From positions 5,925-16,878 of the forward strand of contig DYIS01000017.1 of the NCBI GenBank assembly GCA_020723545.1: 10,954 bases of DNA, written 5' to 3'. Under the pieces are notes generated by a model. It had not been told where the DNA came from and made no database searches. It saw only the letters and a program-made list of their open reading frames with translations. The stretch comes from Ktedonobacter racemifer. GTDB lineage: Bacteria; Chloroflexota; DTOL01; JACQYG01. Shown here piece after piece: positions 1 to 8,982 of the stretch. The first letter of the stretch is position 1. Each line of letters opens with the position of its first letter. The position numbers and the translations under genes were made by a program.

Positions 1-807
1 GTATACCCGCTTGATGGGGGCGGGTCCGTGCGGTATCCGGGACTCGCCTTCGATGGTGGAGTCGTCGTCCAGCTCGGCGCAGAGGACCACGTCCTCCAAT
101 GTAGACGGAAGTATCTGCCCCCTCACCGCCAGAACGCGGCTGGATTCGTGTAGGGCTCGTTCAAAGTTACCGGTGATGCCGGACATGGCGGCGATGAAGA
201 GGTTGCCGAAGCTATGGCCGTTCAGGCCCTCGCCCTGGTCGAACCGGTACTGAAACAACTCCGTCACCAGGGGCTCGGCCTCGGCCAGGGCGGCGATGCA
301 CTGGCGAAAGTCGCCCGGCGGCAGCACCCCCAGCTCCCGGCGCAGGCGCCCGGAGCTGCCCCCGTCGTCGGCCACGGTGACGATGGCGGTGATATTGGAG
401 GTATACGCCTTGATGCCCCGCAGCAGGGTGGAGAGGCCGGTGCCGCCGCCGATGGCCACGATCCGGGGGCCCTTGCCCAACTGCCGGTAGCGGTAGACGA
501 TGTCCGCCAATCCGTCCTGGCCGCTGGGAGGAAGCAGGGGCGCCAGGAGAGAATGGCTGAGCCTCCACAGGGCTACGCCGGCGAAGACGGCACCGACAGC
601 CAGGAAGAGGAGGCCTCGGAGCCGGCGATCCACAAACTGCAAGGTAACCCAGTACGCCGACTCTGGGAATGGCTGGGTGCGGTAGAGGTGGGTCATGATG
701 TAGGCCACACCCAGGCTCAGGCACAAGATACCCACCAGAAGCAGCGCCAGCCACCGCTTGACGTGCATCCCGGGCCGCAGCCACTTAAGGAAACCGTCTG
801 GCGTCAT
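1..807 (-). CDS. yvcK: YvcK/CofD-family protein with N-terminal membrane anchor (3' part missing)
   Basis: The first 269 codons are present; the C-terminal part lies beyond the left edge. YvcK homologs (formerly 'gluconeogenesis factor') bind UDP-sugars such as UDP-GlcNAc and are needed for growth on gluconeogenic carbon and for normal cell shape. Seen here: a short basic N-terminus, two hydrophobic helices at about residues 16-38 and 64-88, then the Rossmann-like core. That core has GGGTG at 120-124, ADDGGSSGRLR at 146-156, PPGDFR at 163-168 and HSFGN at 198-202. These are the canonical nucleotide-sugar loop motifs, so this copy should be functional. The N-terminal membrane module is a variant of the family; the well-studied Bacillus protein is soluble. 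The ATG follows the upstream paralog's TAG after one base (TAG-A-ATG), so translational coupling is likely. Transcription probably comes from the promoter at 1907-1935. Confidence 0.9.
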   Translation of the reverse strand, partial: MTPDGFLKWLRPGMHVKRWLALLLVGILCLSLGVAYIMTHLYRTQPFPESAYWVTLQFVDRRLRGLLFLAVGAVFAGVALWRLSHSLLAPLLPPSGQDGLADIVYRYRQLGKGPRIVAIGGGTGLSTLLRGIKAYTSNITAIVTVADDGGSSGRLRRELGVLPPGDFRQCIAALAEAEPLVTELFQYRFDQGEGLNGHSFGNLFIAAMSGITGNFERALHESSRVLAVRGQILPSTLEDVVLCAELDDDSTIEGESRIPHGPAPIKRVY

Positions 808-808
808 T

Positions 809-1816
809 CTACCTCTCAGTTACCTGAATCAGCTTCACTAACTCCGCGGCCACGCGCTCCGGGACGTGGCGCACCGAATCCTGTTTCTCCCACAGGGTCC
901 TTTTGCCGGCTGTAGCATCCACGAAGTCAGCCAGCACGGGGGCGATTCCCATGTCTTGGATCCGTTGTACCTCTTGGGGGTGCGGCTCCAGCAGATAGAC
1001 CCGGTCCTCGGCGTACTTGCGCCGGAGCTCTTCCGAAGGCGAGCCCGAGTTGATCAAGGCGTAGTCGATGGCGCTGGAGCCCAGATAGTTCAGGACCTCG
1101 CTCACGTGTTGGGACAGGCTCAAGCCGTCGGTCTGGCCCGGCTGGGTGGTGGTGTTGCACACGTAGACCCGGACGGCTCTGGATTCTTTGATGGCCTTGG
1201 CCACCCCTTTTACCAACAGGCAGGCGATGACCGTGGTGTAGAGGCTCCCGGGCCCGATGGTGATGAGATCGGCCTCCTTAAGAGCATCCACGCAGTCCCG
1301 GTACACCTCGATGTCCGGGTGTTGTAGGAAAACACGCTTGATGGGCGGTTTGTTCAGGGCCCGGACGTTGAACTCCTCCTGTACAACGGTGCCGTCTACC
1401 AGCTCGGCGCACAGGTGGGTGCTGTACAGGGTCACCGGCAGCACCCGGCCGGTGAGCTGGAGGAGGCGGGTCGCCTCTTTGACCGCCAGCTCGAAGCTGC
1501 CGGTCATCTGGGTAAGGGCGGCCAGGAACAGGTTGCCGAAGGCCATGCCGTCCAACTCGTGCAGCTTCTCGCTGGAGAACCGGTGCTGGAAGAGTTGCTT
1601 GAACACCGGGTCCCCGTCCGACAGCGTCACCAGAGCGTTGCGGATGTCGCCGGGGGCAGGGACGTTCATGGCGATGCGGATCTTGCCGGTGGAGCGACCG
1701 GAATCGGTCACGGCGATGATGCCGGTGATCTGCTTGGTATAGGCCTTGAGGCCGGCCATGACCTGAGATGCGCCACAGCCACCGCCGATACAGACCGCTT
1801 TGAAGTACTCTTTCAT
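809..1816 (-). CDS. Soluble YvcK/CofD-like paralog with altered phosphate-loop motifs
   Basis: This 335-residue protein aligns along the YvcK/CofD fold with the downstream gene but differs where the family is most conserved. It has GGGCGASQVMAG at 11-22 where its neighbour has GGGTGLSTLLRG, and VTDSGRSTGKIR at 36-47 where the neighbour has VADDGGSSGRLR. Other hallmarks are kept: PGDIRN at 55-60, FGNLFLAA at 93-100, PPIKRVF at 157-163, IGPGSLYT at 187-194 and TQPGQTDG at 224-231. It has no membrane helix. The ATG at 1816 is preferred because GGGGAA lies about five bases upstream and the protein then begins just before the glycine loop, as in relatives. An in-frame ATG at 1861 would add 15 residues but has a poorly spaced ribosome site. 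It is first in a two-gene operon. Ligand or enzymatic activity cannot be read from sequence; a ligand change or regulatory role is inference. Confidence 0.88.
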   Translation of the reverse strand: MKEYFKAVCIGGGCGASQVMAGLKAYTKQITGIIAVTDSGRSTGKIRIAMNVPAPGDIRNALVTLSDGDPVFKQLFQHRFSSEKLHELDGMAFGNLFLAALTQMTGSFELAVKEATRLLQLTGRVLPVTLYSTHLCAELVDGTVVQEEFNVRALNKPPIKRVFLQHPDIEVYRDCVDALKEADLITIGPGSLYTTVIACLLVKGVAKAIKESRAVRVYVCNTTTQPGQTDGLSLSQHVSEVLNYLGSSAIDYALINSGSPSEELRRKYAEDRVYLLEPHPQEVQRIQDMGIAPVLADFVDATAGKRTLWEKQDSVRHVPERVAAELVKLIQVTER

Positions 1817-1906
1817 CTGTTCCCCAGTGAATGCGCCAGTCCGGCGTTGGGGCAAGAACATTTCCGGCTTTAGTCCGTCTGGTTCAGGGGCTTAAAGGAC
1901 TGGCGT

Positions 1907-1935
1907 AGTATAACAGATAAGACCCATCGTCGCAA
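1907..1935 (-). promoter_or_regulatory. Sigma70-type promoter for the yvcK pair
   Basis: On the minus strand, TTGCGA (1935-1930), a 17-base spacer and TATACT (1912-1907) closely match the -35/-10 consensus. Transcription would start near 1900, giving a leader of about 85 bases before the ATG at 1816. The promoter lies back to back with the TPR-gene promoter, with 22 bases between the two -35 boxes. Confidence 0.7.
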
Positions 1936-1957
1936 GACAGGGGCGGCGCCCGCTCGG

Positions 1958-1986
1958 TTGCAACCGCCACCGCGGTTGGGTATAAT
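1958..1986 (+). promoter_or_regulatory. Sigma70-type promoter for the TPR gene
   Basis: TTGCAA (1958-1963), a 17-base spacer and a perfect TATAAT (1981-1986). Transcription would begin near 1993, about 37 bases before the ATG at 2030. The -35 box contains an in-frame TTG that a gene finder could take as the start. Because it lies upstream of the predicted transcription start, this promoter argues for the ATG at 2030. Confidence 0.75.
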
Positions 1987-2029
1987 TGAGAAGTGTGCCG
2001 CATCTGGACTGATTGGAGTGCGCTCTGCC

Positions 2030-3280
2030 ATGAGCTTCCGCCGTCATTCCCGCATCAATTGGCCCTTGATCGTGCTGATCCTGGCCCTCATGGTAGCCTC
2101 AGGCTATCTGGCCTACACCAAAGTGGTGGTTAAGCGCATCGAAACCCCCCCCACACCAGCCCCCACTCCAACCATCTCCGACGGCTCCAAGGAATTTGCC
2201 CGGGCCCAGGAGCTGTTTCGCCAGGGCAAGTTGGAAGAGGCGCTCTCCGCCTATCAGGAGGCGGCCAGCGCGGCCTCCCAGGGGTCCTCAGAGCTGTCCG
2301 ACCTGGCTTCGGCCCTGGCCACTCAGGGCAAGATGGCGGAGTCCCAGGCCCGGCGCCAGGAGGCCCATCAGGCGGTGGTCAGAGCGGTATCGGCCTACGC
2401 TGGCCTGGGGAAGGTGCTGGTGTTGCGAGGCCGTTACGGCGAGGCTATCGAAGCCTGCAACAAGGCCCTGACCCTGGACGATAAGTCGTACGAGGCCCAG
2501 GCGGTGCTGGCTATGGCTTACGATTGGGAGGGGGATTATGAGCGGGCGGTGACGGCAGCCCAACGGGCCATCGAGCTGAAAACCGATTACGCCGAGGCCT
2601 ACGCTTACCTGGCGGAGGCCTATGCCGACCAGTTTCGCTTTGACCAGGCCCTGGCGGCTGGCCTGAAGGCGGTGGAGCTAAACGCCAAGAGCTACAATGC
2701 TCAGCGCAATCTGGGGTACGTACTGGAAAAGAAGGGCAACTACGGCGGGGCAGTGGTACGTTACCAGAAAGCCATTGAGCTGGCGCCCAACCTGAGCTAC
2801 CTGCACCTGGGCCTGGGCAAGAACTATCGGGCCCTGGGCAAATACACCGAGGCGGTGGCTGCCTTTCAAAGGGCCACGGAGGTGGACCCCAAGAACGCCG
2901 AGGCCTTCGACTGGCTGGGGAGGGGACACTTCGACCAGCGTAATTACGAACTGGCCCTCCAGGGTTTCGAAAAGGCGCTGGAGCTTCAGCCCAGATATGC
3001 CCTGGCCCAAGGGCACATCGGCTGGGTCTATTATTTCGCGCCTACCAAGGACTATGCCAGGGCCGCCGAGGCCTTTAAGAAGGCTTTGGAGATGGGCGGC
3101 CTGGATCAGGCTCGAACGGCGGAGTTCCAGGCCGAGCTTGGACTGTCCCTGGCGTATCAGGGAAAATGCAAGGATGCCCGAGCTGCCTTGAAAAAAGCCC
3201 AGGAGCTATTGGGTGCCGTCTCCGACCCCGATCTGGTGGAGGCCGTAGCCAAAGGGTTCAAACTGTGCGAGGGGAAGTGA
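2030..3280 (+). CDS. Membrane-anchored tetratricopeptide-repeat (TPR) protein
   Basis: The protein has 416 residues. A basic N-terminus (MSFRRHSR) is followed by a single hydrophobic helix at about 11-30 and a Pro/Thr-rich linker at about 39-48, which reads as an uncleaved signal anchor. The rest is a run of roughly eight TPRs with the usual spacing of Gly/Ala, Tyr and Pro, such as 'YAEAYAYLAEAYADQFRFDQ' and 'AIELAPNLSYLHLGLGKNY'. TPR arrays are protein-binding scaffolds. With a positive-inside anchor the repeats should face outward, but no partner or catalytic domain is visible. The ATG is chosen because an upstream in-frame TTG lies inside the promoter's -35 box; GGAG lies 11 bases before the ATG. 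The gene is divergent from the yvcK pair, and its stop is only 4 bases from the convergent topoisomerase gene. The function is unknown. Confidence 0.88.
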   Translation: MSFRRHSRINWPLIVLILALMVASGYLAYTKVVVKRIETPPTPAPTPTISDGSKEFARAQELFRQGKLEEALSAYQEAASAASQGSSELSDLASALATQGKMAESQARRQEAHQAVVRAVSAYAGLGKVLVLRGRYGEAIEACNKALTLDDKSYEAQAVLAMAYDWEGDYERAVTAAQRAIELKTDYAEAYAYLAEAYADQFRFDQALAAGLKAVELNAKSYNAQRNLGYVLEKKGNYGGAVVRYQKAIELAPNLSYLHLGLGKNYRALGKYTEAVAAFQRATEVDPKNAEAFDWLGRGHFDQRNYELALQGFEKALELQPRYALAQGHIGWVYYFAPTKDYARAAEAFKKALEMGGLDQARTAEFQAELGLSLAYQGKCKDARAALKKAQELLGAVSDPDLVEAVAKGFKLCEGK

Positions 3281-3284
3281 ACCT

Positions 3285-6256
<2,972 letters not shown>

Positions 6257-6281
<25 letters not shown>

Positions 6282-7504
6282 CGTCTAAGCCTTTCCAGTA
6301 GATCCTCGAGTATGTCCAGGGTCAATTTCGGGTGTCGCATGATCTCCTGGATGTCCTTGTTCCAGCCAGGACTGGGGGCAACTGACTGTTGGCCCAGACC
6401 GGAGCTGGTGGAGACGGCTCTGGACAGAGTGGCCTCCACTGTGCCCGGGGCGCAGGCCTGCAGAAGGTAGCCGATGACTGTTTTCTCCAAGGCCTGGGCT
6501 GGGGTGGGCTCGGCCATCTGGGCCAGGATGCTCAGGCGCTGGTGCAAGAAGGCCAGGTCCGACGAGGTGGGCGGGTCGGTCCTGACGGATGCTTGCACCG
6601 GTGGTGGGGTGGACACCTGTACCCGCGCCGTGACGAGCCCGGTGCCGCCGTTAGTGGAAACCTCGATCTCCCCGGTGTAAGACCGGCCAGGCTCCAGGCC
6701 AGCCACCTGGGCGATGATGTGGGTGACAACGGTGTTGTGTTCGAAACGCGCCTGCTGGACGCTCAACCAGGGCTCCTTGGGCCGGATCTCACCGGACAGC
6801 AGGCCGGTGCCGGCGTTCTCGATCGAGAGCTTCGCCAGCTTGGGGGGCTGGCCCGGGTGCATGGTCCCGAAGTCCAAAGTTGAGGGATGCACCTTGAGGG
6901 CCGGACGGGGTGGAGCGGCGATGCGCACGGACACCGGGATGGACTTGGAGCCGAAGGCCACCGAGTCCAGGGTGATGGTGCCGGAGTGCAAGCGGTTTTC
7001 CTGTAGATTCTGGGTGTCCACCGTGACCCGGACAGTGCAGGCCTCGCTGAAGAGCTTGCAGGCGGAGAGCATAATCCAGGGCTGGTCGGTGTGGAGTTCG
7101 CCGATGAGGGTGCGCCCGCCGGTGACGCCGATCTCCAGGCGCGCGCTGGGCTGCAAGCCCCGGGCCACGGTGCCGAAAGACAAGAGGCCCGGCGTCACCA
7201 CCAGCATGGCGGTCTCTCGGGTCTTGCGAAGCGGAGGCTCCTTGGACTGGGACGTCGAGCCGCGGGGCCGACCCCGACGCTTCGTGGCCTGGGCCCGGGC
7301 CTGGTCGTACTGGGCCCGGCGGGTAGCGTCGCCCAGGACTTCATAGGCGACGTTGAACTCCTTCATCCGCTGGTCGGCGTTGGGCGAGGGGTTCACGTCG
7401 GGGTGATACTTGGCCGCCAGGCGGCGGAAGGCCGCCGCAATGACCTCCGGCTCCGCCTCCGGGTCCACTTGCAGTACCTTGTAGTAGTCTTTCCTGGGAG
7501 TCAC
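6257..7504 (-). CDS. J-domain protein with AT-hook and two Ig-like (FG...PWL) domains
   Basis: The protein has 415 residues. A complete J-domain occupies about 5-70 ([13 protein letters not shown] at 34-36, then [10 protein letters not shown] and R-QYD), so it should stimulate a DnaK-type ATPase. There is no Gly/Phe region or zinc finger, so it is not DnaJ itself. KRRGRPRG at 75-82 is a textbook AT-hook core. Two repeats at about 99-196 and 201-299 begin with LSFGTV/LDFGTM and carry a PW motif (142-143, 245-246). They resemble the immunoglobulin-like BACON/Hydin class of binding modules. Residues 303-415 are helical and unassigned. The GTG at 7504 is preferred: GGAG lies six bases upstream, and the protein then starts just before the J-domain. 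An in-frame ATG at 7588 overlaps the -10 region. The last 25 bases overlap the topoisomerase start, implying coupled translation. A role in chaperoning topoisomerase or nucleoid complexes is inference. Confidence 0.85.
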
Positions 7505-7510
7505 CAAAAA

Positions 7511-7514
7511 CTCC
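7511..7514 (-). promoter_or_regulatory. Ribosome binding site deciding the GTG start of the J-domain gene
   Basis: GGAG on the minus strand, six bases before the GTG at 7504-7502. It supports the GTG over the ATG at 7588, which lies upstream of the predicted transcription start. Confidence 0.65.
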
Positions 7515-7558
7515 GTCCGCTTTTTGGATGGTGAAAAACTCGACTTGCTGTCATTGGG

Positions 7559-7576
7559 TCGTACAAATCGTACAAC
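7559..7576. repeat. Tandem 9-bp direct repeat in the leader of the J-domain/topoisomerase unit
   Basis: TCGTACAAA is followed directly by TCGTACAAC (8 of 9 bases identical). Each copy contains the palindrome GTAC. The pair lies 13-30 bases downstream of the -10 box at 7589-7594, within the predicted 5' leader. The position would suit an operator, but no known regulator's site is recognised. Confidence 0.55.
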
Positions 7577-7588
7577 AATTAACATCAT

Positions 7589-7594
7589 ATTATA
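7589..7594 (-). promoter_or_regulatory. -10 box for the J-domain/topoisomerase operon
   Basis: A perfect TATAAT lies on the minus strand (7594-7589) in an AT-rich island. No convincing -35 box occurs 16-19 bases upstream, nor is there an extended -10 TG, so an activator or another sigma factor may be involved. Transcription would start near 7582, giving a leader of about 78 bases before the GTG at 7504. Confidence 0.5.
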
Positions 7595-7705
7595 CCGGAA
7601 TCTGGTGTAAAAAGCTACAGTTTTTGGGGAGCCGCACTTTCACTTATGCCGCTAGGGTGAGGCTACGGGCGTGGAAATGTGACTGGCTTTTGGGTGGAGC
7701 GCAAG

Positions 7706-7742
7706 CCCTGTTCTTATACCAACAGGTTAACCAAGAGCAGGG
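7706..7742. repeat. Inverted repeat CCCTGTTCT / AGAGCAGGG
   Basis: Nine-base arms with one mismatch enclose a loop holding AACAGG (7721-7726), which alternatively pairs with CCTGTT at 7707-7712, and the palindrome GGTTAACC (7725-7732). Two mutually exclusive pairings are thus possible. No T-run follows on either strand, so it is not a standard terminator. Confidence 0.45.
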
Positions 7743-7772
7743 TAAACCTGGGGGTATGTGAAACAACGGCGA

Positions 7773-7796
7773 GCTGGGCCGAAAAGCCGGGCCAGC
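7773..7796 (-). terminator. Possible weak terminator for the RAM gene at 7916
   Basis: GCTGG and CCAGC arms, extended by CC/GG across a G-G mismatch, with a GAAAAGCC-type loop. On the minus strand the stem is followed about six bases later by TTGTTTC rather than a clean T-run. It lies 120 bases past the RAM stop codon. Termination is tentative. Confidence 0.25.
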
Positions 7797-7858
7797 CGAT
7801 ACAGTAACTTGCGAGTATGCCGGTTGAAGTGCCACCGGCTTTAAAAGGCTGGCCGGCG

Positions 7859-7886
7859 CACGTTGCACGTTGGAACGTTCAACGTG
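7859..7886. repeat. CACGTTG heptamer array with internal dyad
   Basis: Four consecutive heptamers read CACGTTG, CACGTTG, GAACGTT, CAACGTG. The first two are identical, the last is their reverse complement, and the third contains the palindrome AACGTT, so the element is both direct and inverted. GGCCGG (7851-7856) and CCGGCC (7898-7903) flank it and can extend the hairpin. It lies 30 bases past the RAM gene's stop. It could be a protein-binding site, a dispersed repeat or a transcript-end hairpin. Confidence 0.55.
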
Positions 7887-7915
7887 TAGCGCGGCTTCCG
7901 GCCGTGGGGCATGCA

Positions 7916-8149
7916 CTAGGCTGGGCGGCGGACGATGCGAGTGTCGGTGCTCTTGAGCCCTGGGATCGAATACATCCGGGCGATGACGTCATCCAGGCCG
8001 GCAAGGTCCTCGGCCTCGATGTAGGCGATGAGGTCCATGGGACCGAAGAGGGCATGGGCGCTCACAACACCTTCTACCTTGCTAAGCCCCCGGGCCACCT
8101 CTGCCGGGTCCTGAGAGCACTCCACAAAGACATAGGCTGAGATTTTCAT
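7916..8149 (-). CDS. Stand-alone RAM (Lrp/AsnC effector-binding) domain protein
   Basis: The 77-residue protein matches the C-terminal effector domain of Lrp/AsnC regulators with no helix-turn-helix. Features are an opening strand SAYVFVEC, helix 'DPAEVARGLSKVEGV', the turn 'HALFGPMDLIAYIEAED' and the final 'LDDVIARMYSIPGLKSTDTRIV'. The G-P-x-D-h motif at the centre is the family signature. RAM domains bind amino acids and assemble into dimers or octamers. A stand-alone copy cannot bind DNA alone and may modulate a full-length regulator or act as a sensor. ATG with GGAGGG eight bases upstream is a good start. The strong hairpin at 8170-8199 lies only 20 bases upstream of the start, so expression must come from read-through of the ferredoxin transcript or a promoter not recognised here. 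Confidence 0.85.
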   Translation of the reverse strand: MKISAYVFVECSQDPAEVARGLSKVEGVVSAHALFGPMDLIAYIEAEDLAGLDDVIARMYSIPGLKSTDTRIVRRPA

Positions 8150-8169
8150 TGAAAATCCCTCCGATAAAA

Positions 8170-8199
8170 GCTGCCGCGTTGGAATCCCAACGCGGCAGC
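8170..8199 (-). terminator. Strong hairpin after the ferredoxin gene (terminator or attenuator)
   Basis: A perfect 13-bp stem (GCTGCCGCGTTGG / CCAACGCGGCAGC) has a 4-base loop. On the minus strand it is followed by TTTTATCGG. It starts 21 bases after the ferredoxin stop, as an intrinsic terminator would. It ends just before the GGAGGG ribosome site of the downstream RAM gene, so partial read-through (attenuation) or RNA-end protection is also possible. Confidence 0.8.
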
Positions 8200-8219
8200 A
8201 ACGCTGGGCTCGTCCGGGT

Positions 8220-8468
8220 CTACTCGGGATGCAGGCGCTTCTTCTTGGCCATGAGCTCGTCCTTGGACTCCACGTGGGCCGGATCCGGCACGCAGGAAGC
8301 TACCGGGCAGACCAGGGCACATTGAGACTCATCGAAGAACCCCACGCACTCGGTGCACTTGTTGGGATCGATGATGTAAATGGGGTCGCCCTCGCTGATG
8401 GCTTCGTTGGGGCATTCCGGCACACACGCGCCGCAGGCGATGCACTCGTCGGTGATCTTGTAGGCCAT
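8220..8468 (-). CDS. 2[4Fe-4S] ferredoxin, Allochromatium-type
   Basis: The 82-residue protein is a low-potential electron carrier. Cluster 1 ligands are C9, C12, C15 and C19 ([12 protein letters not shown]). Cluster 2 has C38, C41, C50 and C54 with eight residues between C41 and C50 instead of two, the insertion typical of the Allochromatium vinosum class, whose clusters have unusually low and unequal potentials. A further Cys at 59 and the charged helical C-terminus ([17 protein letters not shown]) also match that class. The ATG is preceded by purine-rich GGAGG-type sequence, though exact spacing is unclear. It lies between two RAM-domain genes on the same strand and ends at a strong hairpin. 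The redox partner is not in view. Confidence 0.93.
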   Translation of the reverse strand: MAYKITDECIACGACVPECPNEAISEGDPIYIIDPNKCTECVGFFDESQCALVCPVASCVPDPAHVESKDELMAKKKRLHPE

Positions 8469-8588
8469 AGCTCCTCTCTCCCTCCTTTCCTCTCTCTAGT
8501 CATTCCCGGGAAGCAGGCAACGGTAGTCCTGGATGATGCTCAGGGTATGTGACACGGCTATGAACGGACGGAAAAATATGACCTGGCA

Positions 8589-8607
8589 GGCCGGTGGTCT
8601 GCTGGCC
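8589..8607 (-). terminator. Possible weak terminator after the first RAM gene
   Basis: GGCC/GGCC arms with one further pair beyond a mismatch lie just past the RAM stop at 8616. A T5 run occurs on the minus strand at 8576-8572, about 12 bases after the stem. The weak stem and displaced T-run leave read-through into the ferredoxin gene likely. The rest of the 147-base gap (8469-8615) shows no convincing promoter for the ferredoxin gene. Confidence 0.3.
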
Positions 8608-8615
8608 ATTCCTGT

Positions 8616-8855
8616 TTAGGTGACCTGAATGACGAAGCAGGTGAGAGTGGCCCTTATTCCGGGAATGCCCCGGATGTCATTGAGGACCACCTTGCCGACG
8701 GCGTTTACGTCGGCTCCCTCCATTACGGCCACCGCGTCATAGGGGCCAGTGATGGCATCGGCCGTAGTGACCCCTGGTGTGCTGCGCAGGGCGGTCACCA
8801 CGCTGGATGTCTTGTCGGCCTCGGTGTTCACCAGCACATAGGCCTTGGTGCCCAT
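8616..8855 (-). CDS. Stand-alone RAM (Lrp/AsnC effector-binding) domain protein
   Basis: The 79-residue protein is a second RAM domain without DNA-binding part. It shares the fold pattern of the 7916-8149 gene (AYVLVNTEADKT, 'VVTALRSTPGVTTADAITG', GPYDAVAVMEG, 'DIRGIPGIRATLTC') but little residue identity, so the pair is not a recent duplication. Family knowledge suggests binding of a small molecule, often an amino acid, at a dimer interface. A run of G with six bases before the ATG gives a clear ribosome site, and the promoter at 8877-8905 lies directly upstream with a short leader. It is the first gene of the RAM-ferredoxin-RAM row. Ligand unknown. Confidence 0.85.
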   Translation of the reverse strand: MGTKAYVLVNTEADKTSSVVTALRSTPGVTTADAITGPYDAVAVMEGADVNAVGKVVLNDIRGIPGIRATLTCFVIQVT

Positions 8856-8872
8856 GGTAATCCCCCCTTGGG

Positions 8873-8901
8873 TTGTATTCTACCATCTTTTGGACTACAA
8901 T
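8873..8901 (+). promoter_or_regulatory. Rightward promoter for the glycosyltransferase gene
   Basis: TTGTAT (8873-8878), a 17-base spacer and TACAAT (8896-8901), with transcription starting near 8908 and a leader of about 75 bases. It overlaps almost completely with the leftward promoter at 8877-8905. Confidence 0.55.
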
Positions 8902-8905
8902 ACAA
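8877..8905 (-). promoter_or_regulatory. Leftward promoter for the RAM gene
   Basis: On the minus strand, TTGTAT (8905-8900), a 17-base spacer and TAGAAT (8882-8877). The start near 8870 leaves a leader of about 15 bases containing the G-rich ribosome site. Its boxes are the mirror images of those of the rightward promoter. Confidence 0.6.
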
Positions 8906-8982
8906 GAAACGTGGCGAAATCCTGACCGATCAAGGTTGATGTGGATTGGCAGGGTTACTCCTGGCGGCCTCCGCAGAAGAGG

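Larger units (their letters stand above)
7595..7915. other. Gene-free 321-base region rich in dyad symmetries
   Basis: No convincing gene lies here; the open frames present have unlikely compositions and no usable ribosome site. The region separates the J-domain gene's promoter from the 3' end of the RAM gene at 7916. It holds at least four inverted repeats (7706-7742, 7773-7796, 7819-7839, 7851-7903) and a heptamer array (7859-7886). It could be a transcription-end region, a set of protein-binding sites, or a structured RNA. No known RNA family is recognised. Confidence 0.5.

Noticed and set aside
212..915. Long open frames on both strands over the yvcK genes (212-784 minus, 214-915 plus)
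   Set aside because: Their Arg/Pro/Gly- or Gln-rich translations match no family. The frame from 807 leftwards reads as YvcK with all its motifs, so these are shadows in GC-rich DNA.
1958..2029. Extended TPR reading frame from a TTG at 1958
   Set aside because: The TTG lies in the -35 box of a strong promoter whose start (~1993) is downstream of it; the ATG at 2030 precedes a normal signal anchor.
3191..3213. Terminator for the topoisomerase gene inside the TPR gene (stem plus T6 on the minus strand)
   Set aside because: The stem is only 4 bp, and the A-run is explained by Lys-Lys codons of the TPR protein.
7505..7588. 28-residue N-terminal extension of the J-domain protein from the ATG at 7588
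   Set aside because: This ATG overlaps the -10 box region and lies upstream of the predicted transcript start; the GTG at 7504 has a well-placed GGAG.
7819..7839. GCCGGT/ACCGGC hairpin as a terminator
   Set aside because: Six-base stem with a 9-base loop; TTT then AAAA on the plus strand, where no gene ends, and no T-run on the minus strand.
7528..7916. Two small open frames in the gap before the RAM gene (7528-7761 plus, 7644-7916 minus)
   Set aside because: No family resemblance, unusual composition and no ribosome site; the first overlaps the promoter and leader of the J-domain operon.
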